This document shows, piece after piece, positions 7,700 to 14,492 of a stretch of DNA of 21,731 bases (the stretch's first letter is position 1; each line of letters opens with the position of its first letter). Position numbers and translations under genes: made by a program. The notes below the pieces were generated by a model. That model saw nothing but the letters and a program-made list of their open reading frames with translations. It did no database searches and had not been told where the DNA came from. Source of the stretch: Christensenella sp. UBA3857. GTDB taxonomy: Bacteria; Bacillota; Clostridia; Christensenellales; CAG-138. The stretch is taken from assembly GCA_002392505.1 (NCBI GenBank), contig DGHD01000022.1, positions 16,387 through 38,117 on the forward strand, read 5' to 3'.

Positions 7700-9637
7700 A
7701 TGCGCGGGATAAACGCCTATCACAATTCAAGGGAGCTTGGCTTCCGCACGCCTTTCGGCGCGGTGAAATGCGGGGACGATATTACTTTACGCCTGCACGT
7801 ATGGGGCGCCGCCGCAGCCGAAGCGCAGGTCGTTTTGCGCACATGGAACGGATACGAGGACTTTTACGGGGGCGAGAGCCGTTGGGAAAACGGCACACGC
7901 GTGTTCGAGTTTTCGATAAAGGCGCCGGATAAGCCGTGCATGCTCTGGTACAATTTCCGCGTTTCGGACGGGAACGAGCTTTATTACGTCGGCGCGAAGG
8001 ATCGCATTCTCCGCTCCGGCGAGGGGAAGCTTACGAAGGAGCTTCCGCACGATTTCCGCATAACCGTCTATGATAAGGATTTCAAAACGCCCGAGGGCTT
8101 CAAGGGCAGCATCGCCTATCAGATATTCCCCGACAGGTTCTTTAGGGGCGAATACCCCGGCATCGAAGAGGGGATGGCGCATCACCGCCGCCTTGGGCGC
8201 CGCGTGACCGTGAAGGAATGGGGCGAGGAGGTCGACTACCTTCCTCGTGCGGGCGAAAAATACTATTCCCCGCAGGATTATTACCTCGGCAATTTCAGGG
8301 GCGTCGCCGACAAGATACCGTATCTTAAATCGCTCGGCGTGGGCGTCGTCTATATGAACCCGATATTCGAGTCGGCATACAACCACAGATACAGCATTTC
8401 GGATTACATGAGCGTAGATCCGCTCCTCGGCACGGAGGAGGATTTCTGCGCCATGGTCGGCGCGCTCCACGTGAGCGGCATAAAGCTGATACTCGACGGC
8501 GTTTTCTCCCACACCGGGGACGACAGCATCTATTTCGACCGGTACGGGAATTACGGCGTGGGCGCTTTCGGCAACAAGACGTCCAAATACCGCGAATGGT
8601 ATGATTTCGCGCCCAAATACAAGCACGGGTTCCGCTGCTGGTGGGATTTCGAGACCCTGCCCGAGGTGGAGGAGCTTACGCCCTCCTACATGGATTTCAT
8701 AGGCAAGGTCATTGAAAAATGGATCGGGCTCGGAGCGGACGGCTGGAGGCTGGACGTTGCGGACGAGCTGCCCGACGAATTCATAAAATTCCTGAGGAAG
8801 CGCCTTAAGGCGATCGCCCCGGACGCGATACTGATCGGCGAGGTCTGGGAGGATGCGGCGCTCAAGAAGGACGGCTTCGGCACGCGGCGCGAGTACGTGA
8901 ACGGGCTGGAGCTTGACGGGGTGATGGATTACCCGTTCTCCGACGCGGCGCTCGATTTCCTTTTGAACAGGATCGATTCCGCGGAGCTCAAGGCGCAGCT
9001 CGGCGCGCAGCTCGAGGGGTATCCCTCCGATTTCATGCGCGCGCAGCTGGGGCTTTTGGGCAGTCACGATATGCCGCGCGTGCTTTCGATACTCGCCGGC
9101 GGTCCGAGAAAGAACGTTTGGACGCGCGAGGCGCAGGCGGCGTGGAAGCCCTCTGCGGAAAGCATGAGGCTCGCGAAGAAAAAACTGATGCAGGCTTCCG
9201 CGCTGCAGTTCGCAATGCCGTTCATGCCCTGCGTCTATTACGGGGACGAGGCGGGCATGACGGGTCTCGCCGATCCCTTCTGCAGAAGACCCTATCCCTG
9301 GGGGAACGAGGACGGCGAGCTGATGGAGCACTACCGCTTAATTACCGCGGCGCGCGCGGGAAACGCCGTGTTCAGGACGGGCAATACATCCTTCGCCTCC
9401 CCCGACAGGGACATTTTCGCCGCCGCGCGGACCGGCGAGGGCGAAGCGGTCGTTATCATAAACCGCGGCGGGACGAAAAAAGTCCGGCTCGATCCCTCCG
9501 ATTTTTCCGAGGGCGAGGCGAGACCGCTCCTTTCGGGGACGTATTCCGTACTGCCCGGGGGCGGCGAGCTCACTCTCAACGGCTTGCTCGAAGCCGAGAT
9601 CGGCGCGAACGGATACCTGCTCCTCATAAGAAAATGA
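7700..9637 (+). CDS. GH13 alpha-glucan hydrolase (neopullulanase / cyclomaltodextrinase-like)
   Basis: A 645-residue enzyme with no signal peptide, hence probably cytoplasmic and acting on imported maltodextrins. An N-terminal beta-sandwich (about 1-125, CBM34-like position) precedes the (beta/alpha)8 barrel. The four GH13 signatures are visible: DGVFSH (266-271), GWRLDVAD with the nucleophile Asp352, ILIGEVWED with the acid/base Glu381, and LLGSHD with the transition-state stabiliser Asp457. YYGDEAGM and PYPWG are typical of the neopullulanase and maltogenic amylase subfamily. The start at 7700 is preferred over an upstream in-frame ATG (7619) because it follows GAAGGA and lies just after the promoter. 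Exact specificity (pullulan, cyclodextrin or maltodextrin) cannot be read from the sequence. Confidence 0.9.
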   Translation: MRGINAYHNSRELGFRTPFGAVKCGDDITLRLHVWGAAAAEAQVVLRTWNGYEDFYGGESRWENGTRVFEFSIKAPDKPCMLWYNFRVSDGNELYYVGAKDRILRSGEGKLTKELPHDFRITVYDKDFKTPEGFKGSIAYQIFPDRFFRGEYPGIEEGMAHHRRLGRRVTVKEWGEEVDYLPRAGEKYYSPQDYYLGNFRGVADKIPYLKSLGVGVVYMNPIFESAYNHRYSISDYMSVDPLLGTEEDFCAMVGALHVSGIKLILDGVFSHTGDDSIYFDRYGNYGVGAFGNKTSKYREWYDFAPKYKHGFRCWWDFETLPEVEELTPSYMDFIGKVIEKWIGLGADGWRLDVADELPDEFIKFLRKRLKAIAPDAILIGEVWEDAALKKDGFGTRREYVNGLELDGVMDYPFSDAALDFLLNRIDSAELKAQLGAQLEGYPSDFMRAQLGLLGSHDMPRVLSILAGGPRKNVWTREAQAAWKPSAESMRLAKKKLMQASALQFAMPFMPCVYYGDEAGMTGLADPFCRRPYPWGNEDGELMEHYRLITAARAGNAVFRTGNTSFASPDRDIFAAARTGEGEAVVIINRGGTKKVRLDPSDFSEGEARPLLSGTYSVLPGGGELTLNGLLEAEIGANGYLLLIRK

Positions 9638-9640
9638 AGG

Positions 9641-9669
9641 TTGCGCTCCCATAAAAAAAAGGTTATAAT
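9641..9669 (+). promoter_or_regulatory. Promoter upstream of dapF
   Basis: TTGCGC (9641-9646), 17-bp spacer, TATAAT (9664-9669). The -10 is consensus and the -35 matches at TTG only. It would start a leader of about 60 nt. Confidence 0.65.
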
Positions 9670-9689
9670 AATATGATGGTTTATCGATT

Positions 9690-9727
9690 CGGCTCAAAAG
9701 CCGGGAAAGGCCGCCCGTAAACGGGCG
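9690..9727 (+). promoter_or_regulatory. Two hairpins in the dapF leader
   Basis: CGGCT-CAAA-AGCCG (9690-9703) and CGCCCGT-AA-ACGGGCG (9712-9727) lie in tandem just ahead of the dapF ATG at 9738. No AGGAGG-like sequence is evident between the second stem and the start codon, unlike neighbouring genes. Too short for a lysine riboswitch. Function unknown. Confidence 0.5.
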
Positions 9728-9737
9728 TCGTGACGAT

Positions 9738-10580
9738 ATGGAAAAGTATTTTTATAAGCTCCACGGGCTCGGGAACGACATGATCGTGCTCGACGACAGG
9801 GACGACGCGATCGCCCCGTCCGAAATGCCGCGCGTTGCGAGGAAGCTCTGCAACAGGCGCACGGGCATCGGCGGCGATTGTCTGCTCGTCGCAAAAAAGA
9901 CGGACGCCGCGGATATCGCCATGCTGGTGTTCAACAGCGACGGGACACAGGCGCAGATGTGCGGCAACGGCATCCGCTGCTTCTCCCGCGTGGTGTACGA
10001 GGCGGGCTGGATCCCCTTCGACGGGTTCTCGGTCGACACGCTCTCCGGCATAAAGCGCCCGCAGCTCCTCCTGAAGGACGGCGAGGTCAAGTCCGTGCGC
10101 GTCGATATGGGCGTGCCCTCCTTCCTTACGGGCGATATCCCCATGGATATCGATATGGAGGAGTTCATTAGGCAGCCCATCGTTTCCGCCGACCGCGAGT
10201 TCATCGCGACCGCCGTCAACACCGGCATACCGCAGCTCGTCGTATTCGTCGACGACGTAAGGTCGCTCGATCTGGAGAAATACGGTCTGCCGCTCGAGCA
10301 TCATAAATTCTTCCCGGAAAAGACCAACGTCTCCTTCGTCGAGATAGAGGACAGGCGCACGGTGGTGCTCCGCACCTGGGAACGCGGCTGCGGAGCGACG
10401 CTCTGCTGCGGCACGGGCGCGACCGCCGTAGCGGCGGCGTGCATAAAGTCCGGGCTGACCGACAGGATAGTAACAGTTAGGGTGCCCCTCGGGGCGCTGA
10501 GGATCGAGTGGGACGGAGCAAACAACATATACATGTCCGGTCCCGCGGAAAAGGTTTTTGAAGGAAAAGTACTCATCTGA
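9738..10580 (+). CDS. dapF: Diaminopimelate epimerase
   Basis: A 280-residue PLP-independent epimerase interconverting LL- and meso-diaminopimelate for lysine and peptidoglycan synthesis. The two catalytic cysteines lie in MCGNGIRCF (Cys75) and TLCCGTGATA (Cys224). The substrate-binding NTGIPQLVVF segment (161-170) and the LHGLGNDMIVLDD start are typical. At the second site the usual ACGTGA is CCGTGA, so an extra cysteine sits beside the catalytic one. It begins a plus-strand cluster with a TSCPD protein (12-nt gap), a membrane protein and dusB. No strong ribosome binding site precedes it. Confidence 0.96.
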   Translation: MEKYFYKLHGLGNDMIVLDDRDDAIAPSEMPRVARKLCNRRTGIGGDCLLVAKKTDAADIAMLVFNSDGTQAQMCGNGIRCFSRVVYEAGWIPFDGFSVDTLSGIKRPQLLLKDGEVKSVRVDMGVPSFLTGDIPMDIDMEEFIRQPIVSADREFIATAVNTGIPQLVVFVDDVRSLDLEKYGLPLEHHKFFPEKTNVSFVEIEDRRTVVLRTWERGCGATLCCGTGATAVAAACIKSGLTDRIVTVRVPLGALRIEWDGANNIYMSGPAEKVFEGKVLI

Positions 10581-10592
10581 GGAGAAGTAACA

Positions 10593-10841
10593 ATGCATTA
10601 CACTTACAAGACTTCCGGCACCTGCTCCACGATGATCGATTTCGATATCGTGGACGGCAAGCTGCACAACATCGTTTTCACAAACGGCTGCAACGGCAAC
10701 TTAAAGGCGATCGGCCGCCTTCTTGAGGGCGCGGATCCCGCTTTTGCGATCGAAAGACTCGAAGGGATAAGCTGCAGCGGCGGTCCCACCTCCTGCGGGG
10801 ATCAGCTCGCACGGGCTGTCAAACAGGCGATAAATGGCTAA
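10593..10841 (+). CDS. Small TSCPD-domain protein (TIGR03905-like)
   Basis: An 82-residue protein matching the stand-alone TSCPD family found in Clostridia. Cysteines at 11 (SGTCST), 33 (TNGCNGN), 61 (ISCSGG) and 68 (TSCGDQ) are the family's conserved set and suggest metal binding. The TSCPD domain is otherwise known from the C-terminus of vitamin-B12-dependent ribonucleotide reductases and from other redox proteins; the role of the solo protein is not established. GAGGAGAAG precedes the ATG. The stop overlaps the next start by 8 bp (ATGGCTAA), so it is translationally coupled to the downstream membrane protein. Confidence 0.85.
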   Translation: MHYTYKTSGTCSTMIDFDIVDGKLHNIVFTNGCNGNLKAIGRLLEGADPAFAIERLEGISCSGGPTSCGDQLARAVKQAING

Positions 10842-11406
10842 AACAAAGGAAAAATCCAATCCGCTCGGCACAGTCCGCCGGTCCATATGGTACGTGCTGC
10901 GCACGGTGCTCATCGTGAGCCTTATTTTGGGCGGCGCTTTCGCCGTTTTCACGGAGGGCATGTACATCAGCAATATGTACATAATCGTGACGGAGGGCAT
11001 GGCGCTTCGCGCGGAAACGATATTGAACAAGGGCGGCGAAGCGGATCTTACCCAGTACTTCACGCCCGAATTCATCGAATCGGACGAGGCGATACAGCAG
11101 AATCCCTACACCGATTACGCGGTGGATAATTTCGACTATCGTTATTCGATCAAGGGCATAAGGGTGCTCCCCTGGGCAAAGACGGGCAGCGTCGCTTATA
11201 TCGAACGCATCCCGATCATTACCGGCTCCCCCATTTCGGACGAGGTCACATCGCCTGTGCCCGCATGGGTGCCCATGTATTACAGGGTGCATCTTGTGAA
11301 GCAGGACGGCCGCTGGCTGATCTCAAGCCTTGAAGTTATCGAGGAGTCCCCCGCGGAGGAGGTCCGTCCGACTCCCGATTACAGTCAGTTAGAGGGTCAA
11401 TCCTGA
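10834..11406 (+). CDS. Hypothetical one-pass membrane protein with extracytoplasmic domain
   Basis: 190 residues of no family I recognise. A basic N-terminus (MAKTKEKSNPLGTVRRS) precedes one hydrophobic helix (about 20-40), giving an N-in/C-out topology. The outside part (about 45-178) alternates predicted helix and strand and ends with WVPMYYRVHLVKQDGRWLIS followed by an acidic tail. The closing strand pattern (YRVHLVKQDGRWLISSLEV) resembles the end of NTF2-like folds, which is inference only. It overlaps the TSCPD gene by 8 bp and is followed after 3 nt by dusB, so it is part of the dapF-dusB transcript. Confidence 0.75.
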   Translation: MAKTKEKSNPLGTVRRSIWYVLRTVLIVSLILGGAFAVFTEGMYISNMYIIVTEGMALRAETILNKGGEADLTQYFTPEFIESDEAIQQNPYTDYAVDNFDYRYSIKGIRVLPWAKTGSVAYIERIPIITGSPISDEVTSPVPAWVPMYYRVHLVKQDGRWLISSLEVIEESPAEEVRPTPDYSQLEGQS

Positions 11407-11409
11407 AAA

Positions 11410-12381
11410 GTGCCTCTTCCCATATTTCAAAAACACAGCGTGCCCGTGGTGCTTGCGCCGATGGCGGGAGTTACAGACGCCGTATTTCGCCGTATTTGCG
11501 CGGAACACGGCTGTGACTTTACGTACACGGAAATGGTAAGCGCCAAGGGGCTTTTTTACGGCGGCAGGAAGACGCGCTCGCTCATTTCGGTTACCCCTGC
11601 GGAAAAGCCCTGCGCGATACAGCTTTTCGGGAGCGAGCCCGATATCATCTCCCGCATGGTGAAGGAGCTTTACGAAGGCTTCGGCTCCGATATCTCGATG
11701 ATAGACGTCAACATGGGCTGTCCCATGCCGAAGATCACCTCCAACGGAGAGGGCTCCGCGCTGATGCTGGACGTGCCCAAAGCCGCCCGCGTGATGGAAG
11801 CGGCGGTCAACGCCTCTCCCCTGCCCGTGAGCTGTAAATTCAGAAAGGGCTGGGACGCAGAACACGTCAACGCCGTCGAATTCGCACGCGCGATGGAAGC
11901 GGCGGGCGCTTCGCTCGTGACCGTGCACGGCCGCACGAGGGAGCAGCTCTATCACGGCGAGGCGGATATCAGCATAATCGCGGAGGTAGTAAACGCCGTA
12001 AAGATACCCGTGCTCGGCAACGGGGACGTTTTTTCCGGCGAAGCGGCGAAAAGGATGCTCCGCGAGACCGGCTGCGCCGGCGTGATGGTCGCCCGCGGCG
12101 CGGAGGGGAATCCCTTTATTTTCGAGGAGATACGCGCGGCGCTCGACGGTACGGAGTACGTTCCGCCGACCGACCGCGAACGCATGACGGAGGCGATCCG
12201 CCACGCGGAGGACTTCCTTAAAGAAAAGGATCCGAAGCTCTTCCCCGAATTGAGGAAGCATATGTCATGGTACACGAAGGGCATGCGAGGCGCGCTCGAT
12301 TTCAGAAGAGCGGTGAACACGGCGAGAAGTCCCGAGGAGATGCTCGCGCTTTTATACGATTATCGTGAAAAGCTTTCATAA
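11410..12381 (+). CDS. dusB: tRNA-dihydrouridine synthase, DusB-type
   Basis: A 323-residue FMN enzyme that reduces specific uridines in the tRNA D-loop. Motifs: APMAGVTD (16-23, FMN binding), VNMGCPMPKI with the catalytic Cys104, SCKFRKGWD (141-149), VHGRTREQLYHGEAD (172-186), and VLGNGDVFSG plus ARGAEGNP (229-235) for the FMN phosphate. The start is GTG at 11410, three bases after the previous stop, with AGAGGG about 15 nt upstream, a weak spacing consistent with coupling. Placement just before greA is a common Firmicute arrangement. Confidence 0.94.
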   Translation: MPLPIFQKHSVPVVLAPMAGVTDAVFRRICAEHGCDFTYTEMVSAKGLFYGGRKTRSLISVTPAEKPCAIQLFGSEPDIISRMVKELYEGFGSDISMIDVNMGCPMPKITSNGEGSALMLDVPKAARVMEAAVNASPLPVSCKFRKGWDAEHVNAVEFARAMEAAGASLVTVHGRTREQLYHGEADISIIAEVVNAVKIPVLGNGDVFSGEAAKRMLRETGCAGVMVARGAEGNPFIFEEIRAALDGTEYVPPTDRERMTEAIRHAEDFLKEKDPKLFPELRKHMSWYTKGMRGALDFRRAVNTARSPEEMLALLYDYREKLS

Positions 12382-12397
12382 AAAAGCATTTTTGTGC

Positions 12398-12426
12398 TTG
12401 ACACGGGGTGCCCTTGTGCATATAAT
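12398..12426 (+). promoter_or_regulatory. Consensus sigma-A promoter of greA
   Basis: TTGACA (12398-12403), exactly 17 bp, TATAAT (12421-12426). Transcript start is predicted near 12432, leaving a leader of about 48 nt to the greA ATG. No clear terminator separates it from dusB. Confidence 0.92.
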
Positions 12427-12479
12427 TCATACGTGGGCAACCGCTTAAGGTAAAGATCAATCGAAAGGAACCACATAAA

Positions 12480-12950
12480 ATGGCAGAAGTTTATTTGACT
12501 CCGGAAGGAAAGAAAGAGCTTGACGATAAGCTGGCGTATCTGAAGAACATCCGCAGGACCGAGATCGCGGAGCTTATCAGCGAAGCGCGCGCCCAGGGCG
12601 ACCTTTCCGAGAACGCCGAGTATGACGCCGCCAAGGAGCTCCAGGCAAAGAACGAGTACGAGATCGCCGAGGTCGAAGCGATGCTCAAGAACGCCATCGT
12701 TATCGAGGGCGCCGCGAGCGACTCGAATACCGTCGCGGTAGGCGTCACCGTTATGCTCCGCAACCTTACCGCCAAGAAGGACGTCGAGTATCAGATCGTC
12801 GGCGCCGCGGAGGCGGATCCCCTCAAGAAGCGTATTTCCAACAATTCCCCCGTCGGCGCGGGCCTTATCGGTCACAAGGTCGGCGAGACCGTTGAAATAA
12901 ACACTCCGGGCGGCCCCGTCAATTTCAAGATCAAGGGCATCAGGGGCTGA
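12480..12950 (+). CDS. greA: Transcription elongation factor GreA
   Basis: A 156-residue Gre factor, full length. The N-terminal coiled coil carries the tip motif ARAQGDLSENAEYDAAKE with the acidic residues Asp41 and Glu44 that coordinate Mg2+ in the RNA polymerase secondary channel for transcript cleavage. The C-terminal FKBP-like domain includes ISNNSPVGAGLIGHKVGE. GAAAGGAAC precedes the ATG. It has its own consensus promoter. Its 3' flank is unusual: the apparent terminator arms are separated by the element at 12980-13237. Confidence 0.97.
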   Translation: MAEVYLTPEGKKELDDKLAYLKNIRRTEIAELISEARAQGDLSENAEYDAAKELQAKNEYEIAEVEAMLKNAIVIEGAASDSNTVAVGVTVMLRNLTAKKDVEYQIVGAAEADPLKKRISNNSPVGAGLIGHKVGETVEINTPGGPVNFKIKGIRG

Positions 12951-12979
12951 TAGAAGCTAAAAGTAAAGCCGGTTTCAAA

Positions 12980-13237
12980 GGGTGCATTCACTTAAGGAGA
13001 TACAGGTTTTCAGCCTGAAAAAAACAACGTATAAAAAGATATCCGGGGATAGCTCATATCCCCGGATATTTCTTTTCAATCTCGGCTGAAAACCGCTAAG
13101 CGTCTCAAAAGAGGAGATTTTTGCGCCATGCAAGGCGAAAAGCGCAGAAATGCTCGGAGAGCCTTTTGAGCATTTTCAACGAAGCAGGGCGCAAAAAGAT
13201 ACCTTTTGAGGCTGCATATCATTAAGTGAATGCGCCC
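12980..13237. repeat. 258-bp nested inverted-repeat element (MITE-like or structured RNA)
   Basis: Covers nearly all of the gene-free stretch 12951-13265. Terminal inverted repeats are GGGTGCATTCACTTAA (12980-12995) and TTAAGTGAATGCGCCC (13222-13237), differing at one position that can be a U-G pair. Inside are two arms. The left arm is GGTTTTCAGCC (13005-13015) with GGCTGAAAACC (13084-13094), enclosing a 13-bp hairpin (13039-13069). The right arm pairs 13103-13127 with 13188-13211 (TTTTTGCGCC with GGCGCAAAAA at its core) and encloses AAATGCTC/GAGCATTT (13148-13155, 13168-13175). No ORF of note. No clear target-site duplication (at most AA on each side). Confidence 0.7.
13039..13077 (+). terminator. 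Terminator-like hairpin inside the nested element
   Basis: ATATCCGGGGATA (13039-13051) and TATCCCCGGATAT (13057-13069) form a perfect 13-bp stem with a GCTCA loop, followed by TTTCTTTT. It could now be the effective terminator of greA. Confidence 0.8.
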
Positions 13238-13265
13238 AAGAACCGGCTTTTGTTATACCTTTCGA

Positions 13266-13826
13266 TCATTTCTCCTCTATCTTTTTCTCGGTCTCCTCAT
13301 AGACCGCCTTTCGGAGCGCGGTCAGGTATTCGGAGAACTCCACACGATCCCATGCGTATTCGCGGTTGAGCGCGTATTCGTGCGGCTCCCAGGTCGAAAT
13401 ATCGGATTCGTTATGCTGTATTATCGCCTCGAGGCTGTCCATCGCCTTGTAGATGCGCGCCTCAAGGGTCTTTCGCTCCGCCATCTCGGCGTAAAGGGCG
13501 CTCATCTCGTCGGAATAGGGCTTCGGCAGGGACGCGACCCAATCGAAAAGGAGCTCCTCCTCGCGTTTTTCGTCCGCTTCGGTCTTTTTGAAAACGGGGA
13601 TATCGCCGGTGAACGCCTCGCCGAGATCGTGGATGAGGCACATCTTTATGACCTTGTCCATATCCGCCTCCGGGAATTCATCCGAAACGAAATACGCCAT
13701 CAGCGCGATGCGCCAGCTGTGCTCGGCGACGCTCTCCCTCCTGCCGCCGGAGGTATAGCAGTGACGCGGAACGTCCTTCAGGCGCTCCGCAATATGGAGT
13801 ACGGAAAGCAGTTCTTTGGGGTCCAT
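13266..13826 (-). CDS. HD-domain phosphohydrolase, YfbR/HDDC2-like
   Basis: A 186-residue HD-superfamily enzyme. The metal-binding set is visible: His36 in ESVAEHSWRIA, His66-Asp67 in CLIHDLGEAFTGDIP, and the distal Asp129 in IYKAMDSLEAIIQ. This matches the HD_3 family that includes the 5'-deoxynucleotidase YfbR of E. coli and human HDDC2, so hydrolysis of (deoxy)nucleoside monophosphates is likely but not proven. AAAGGAG lies 7 nt upstream of the ATG. It sits downstream of the DUF559 gene, separated by a REP-like repeat, and may be read from the rdgB-yfcE direction. Confidence 0.88.
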   Translation of the reverse strand: MDPKELLSVLHIAERLKDVPRHCYTSGGRRESVAEHSWRIALMAYFVSDEFPEADMDKVIKMCLIHDLGEAFTGDIPVFKKTEADEKREEELLFDWVASLPKPYSDEMSALYAEMAERKTLEARIYKAMDSLEAIIQHNESDISTWEPHEYALNREYAWDRVEFSEYLTALRKAVYEETEKKIEEK

Positions 13827-13862
13827 GGGGGTCTCCTTTCTTAATCGTTCGCATTCAGGCTT

Positions 13863-13913
13863 ACCGATCCCTCAGTCAGCTGAAGCTGACAGCTCCCTTT
13901 ACGCAAGGGAGCC
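13863..13913 (+). repeat. REP-like two-hairpin repeat, copy 1
   Basis: 51 bp identical to 14437-14487. It contains GTCAGCT-GA-AGCTGAC and GCTCCCTT-TACGC-AAGGGAGC as consecutive hairpins, beginning ACCGATCCCTCA. It lies 4 bp beyond the stop of the DUF559 gene. Confidence 0.92.
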
Positions 13914-13917
13914 GGGA

Positions 13918-14334
13918 TCATTGCCCTTCACTTGGCGTCTGCTGCCTTTTTATCGGGTCATAGCCCACTTTTTTACTGACCTGCCTGTTGATCTCCATGC
14001 AAACGCCATCGTAATTCGTGTGGATATCATAGTTCGAGATATGCAGCACGGTAATGCCGTATCCTTCAATAAACAAATCCCTATCTGCGTCGTTCCTGCG
14101 GCCTTCTTCCGTATAGTGCTGAGAGCCATCCAGCTCAACAACGAGCCTTGCTTTGGGACAATAAAAATCTGTGATATATGCACCGATGATCTTCTGCCTG
14201 ATGAAATTCAGCGGATAGCTCCTCAAGAAATCATACCAGAGGTGCTTTTCTTCCCGCGTCATACCTTTGCGGAGCGTTTTCGCCAAAGGGACGAGTTGCT
14301 TGTTATGTATCCTTTTATACGGCCCGTTCTCCAT
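13918..14334 (-). CDS. DUF559 (Vsr-like, PD-(D/E)XK-type) endonuclease-domain protein
   Basis: 138 residues of the DUF559 family, related in fold to very-short-patch-repair and restriction-type endonucleases. Landmarks: LRKGMTREEKHLWYDFLRSYPLNFIRQK (22-48), DFYCPKARLVVELDGSQHY (56-74) with Asp56 and Glu67-x-Asp69 in the positions expected for the nuclease centre, and VLHISNYDI (96-104). The start at 14334 was chosen because family members begin close to here. The frame stays open to 14430 but would then translate a hairpin repeat. Ribosome binding is weak (AAAAGAG). The gene is bracketed by REP-like repeats at 13863, 14358 and 14437. Cellular role is unknown for the family. Confidence 0.85.
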   Translation of the reverse strand: MENGPYKRIHNKQLVPLAKTLRKGMTREEKHLWYDFLRSYPLNFIRQKIIGAYITDFYCPKARLVVELDGSQHYTEEGRRNDADRDLFIEGYGITVLHISNYDIHTNYDGVCMEINRQVSKKVGYDPIKRQQTPSEGQ

Positions 14335-14357
14335 TCGGTTTCTCTTTTCCCTTTTTT

Positions 14358-14409
14358 CGCCCCCCTTGCGTAAAGGGGGGTGCCTCCTTTTGGAGGCGGG
14401 GGGATCGGT
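14358..14409 (-). repeat. REP-like two-hairpin repeat, variant in inverted orientation
   Basis: CCCCCCTTGCGTAAAGGGGGG (14360-14380) followed by GCCTCC-TTTT-GGAGGC (14382-14397) and GGGGGATCGGT. Read on the minus strand it follows the same plan as copies 1 and 2: ACCGATCCC, a variable first hairpin, then a second hairpin with the shared loop region TTTACGCAA. It lies just upstream of the DUF559 start codon. Confidence 0.8.
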
Positions 14410-14436
14410 CTTATCCTTCCCTGCTCGCATTCCGCC

Positions 14437-14487
14437 ACCGATCCCTCAGTCAGCTGAAGCTGACAGCTCCCTTTACGCAAGGGAGCC
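14437..14487 (+). repeat. REP-like two-hairpin repeat, copy 2
   Basis: 51 bp identical to 13863-13913 and in the same orientation. Both copies are preceded by TCGCATTC a few bases upstream. It ends 5 bp before the stop of the phosphoesterase gene. Confidence 0.92.
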
Positions 14488-14492
14488 TTGGA

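Larger units (their letters stand above)
12965..13256 (+). terminator. Putative greA terminator split by an inserted element
   Basis: AAAGCCGGTT (12965-12974) and AACCGGCTTT (13241-13250, then TGTTAT) are perfect 10-bp complements placed right after greA, with A-rich and T-rich flanks as in an intrinsic terminator. They are 266 bp apart, and the 258-bp palindromic element at 12980-13237 fills the space. I infer that one ordinary terminator was interrupted. Confidence 0.5.

Noticed and set aside
7787-9331. Long minus-strand frame opposite the GH13 gene
   Set aside because: Antisense shadow. All four GH13 motifs are on the plus strand, together with promoter and RBS.
9681-10667. Minus-strand frame opposite dapF
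   Set aside because: Antisense shadow with no domain; dapF catalytic cysteines are intact on the plus strand.
12980-13237. Insertion sequence with transposase
   Set aside because: Inverted ends are present but the interior has no transposase frame and consists of palindromes; kept as a repeat element only.
14335-14430. N-terminal extension of the DUF559 protein from 14430
   Set aside because: The added residues come from the inverted REP-like repeat and do not resemble family N-termini.
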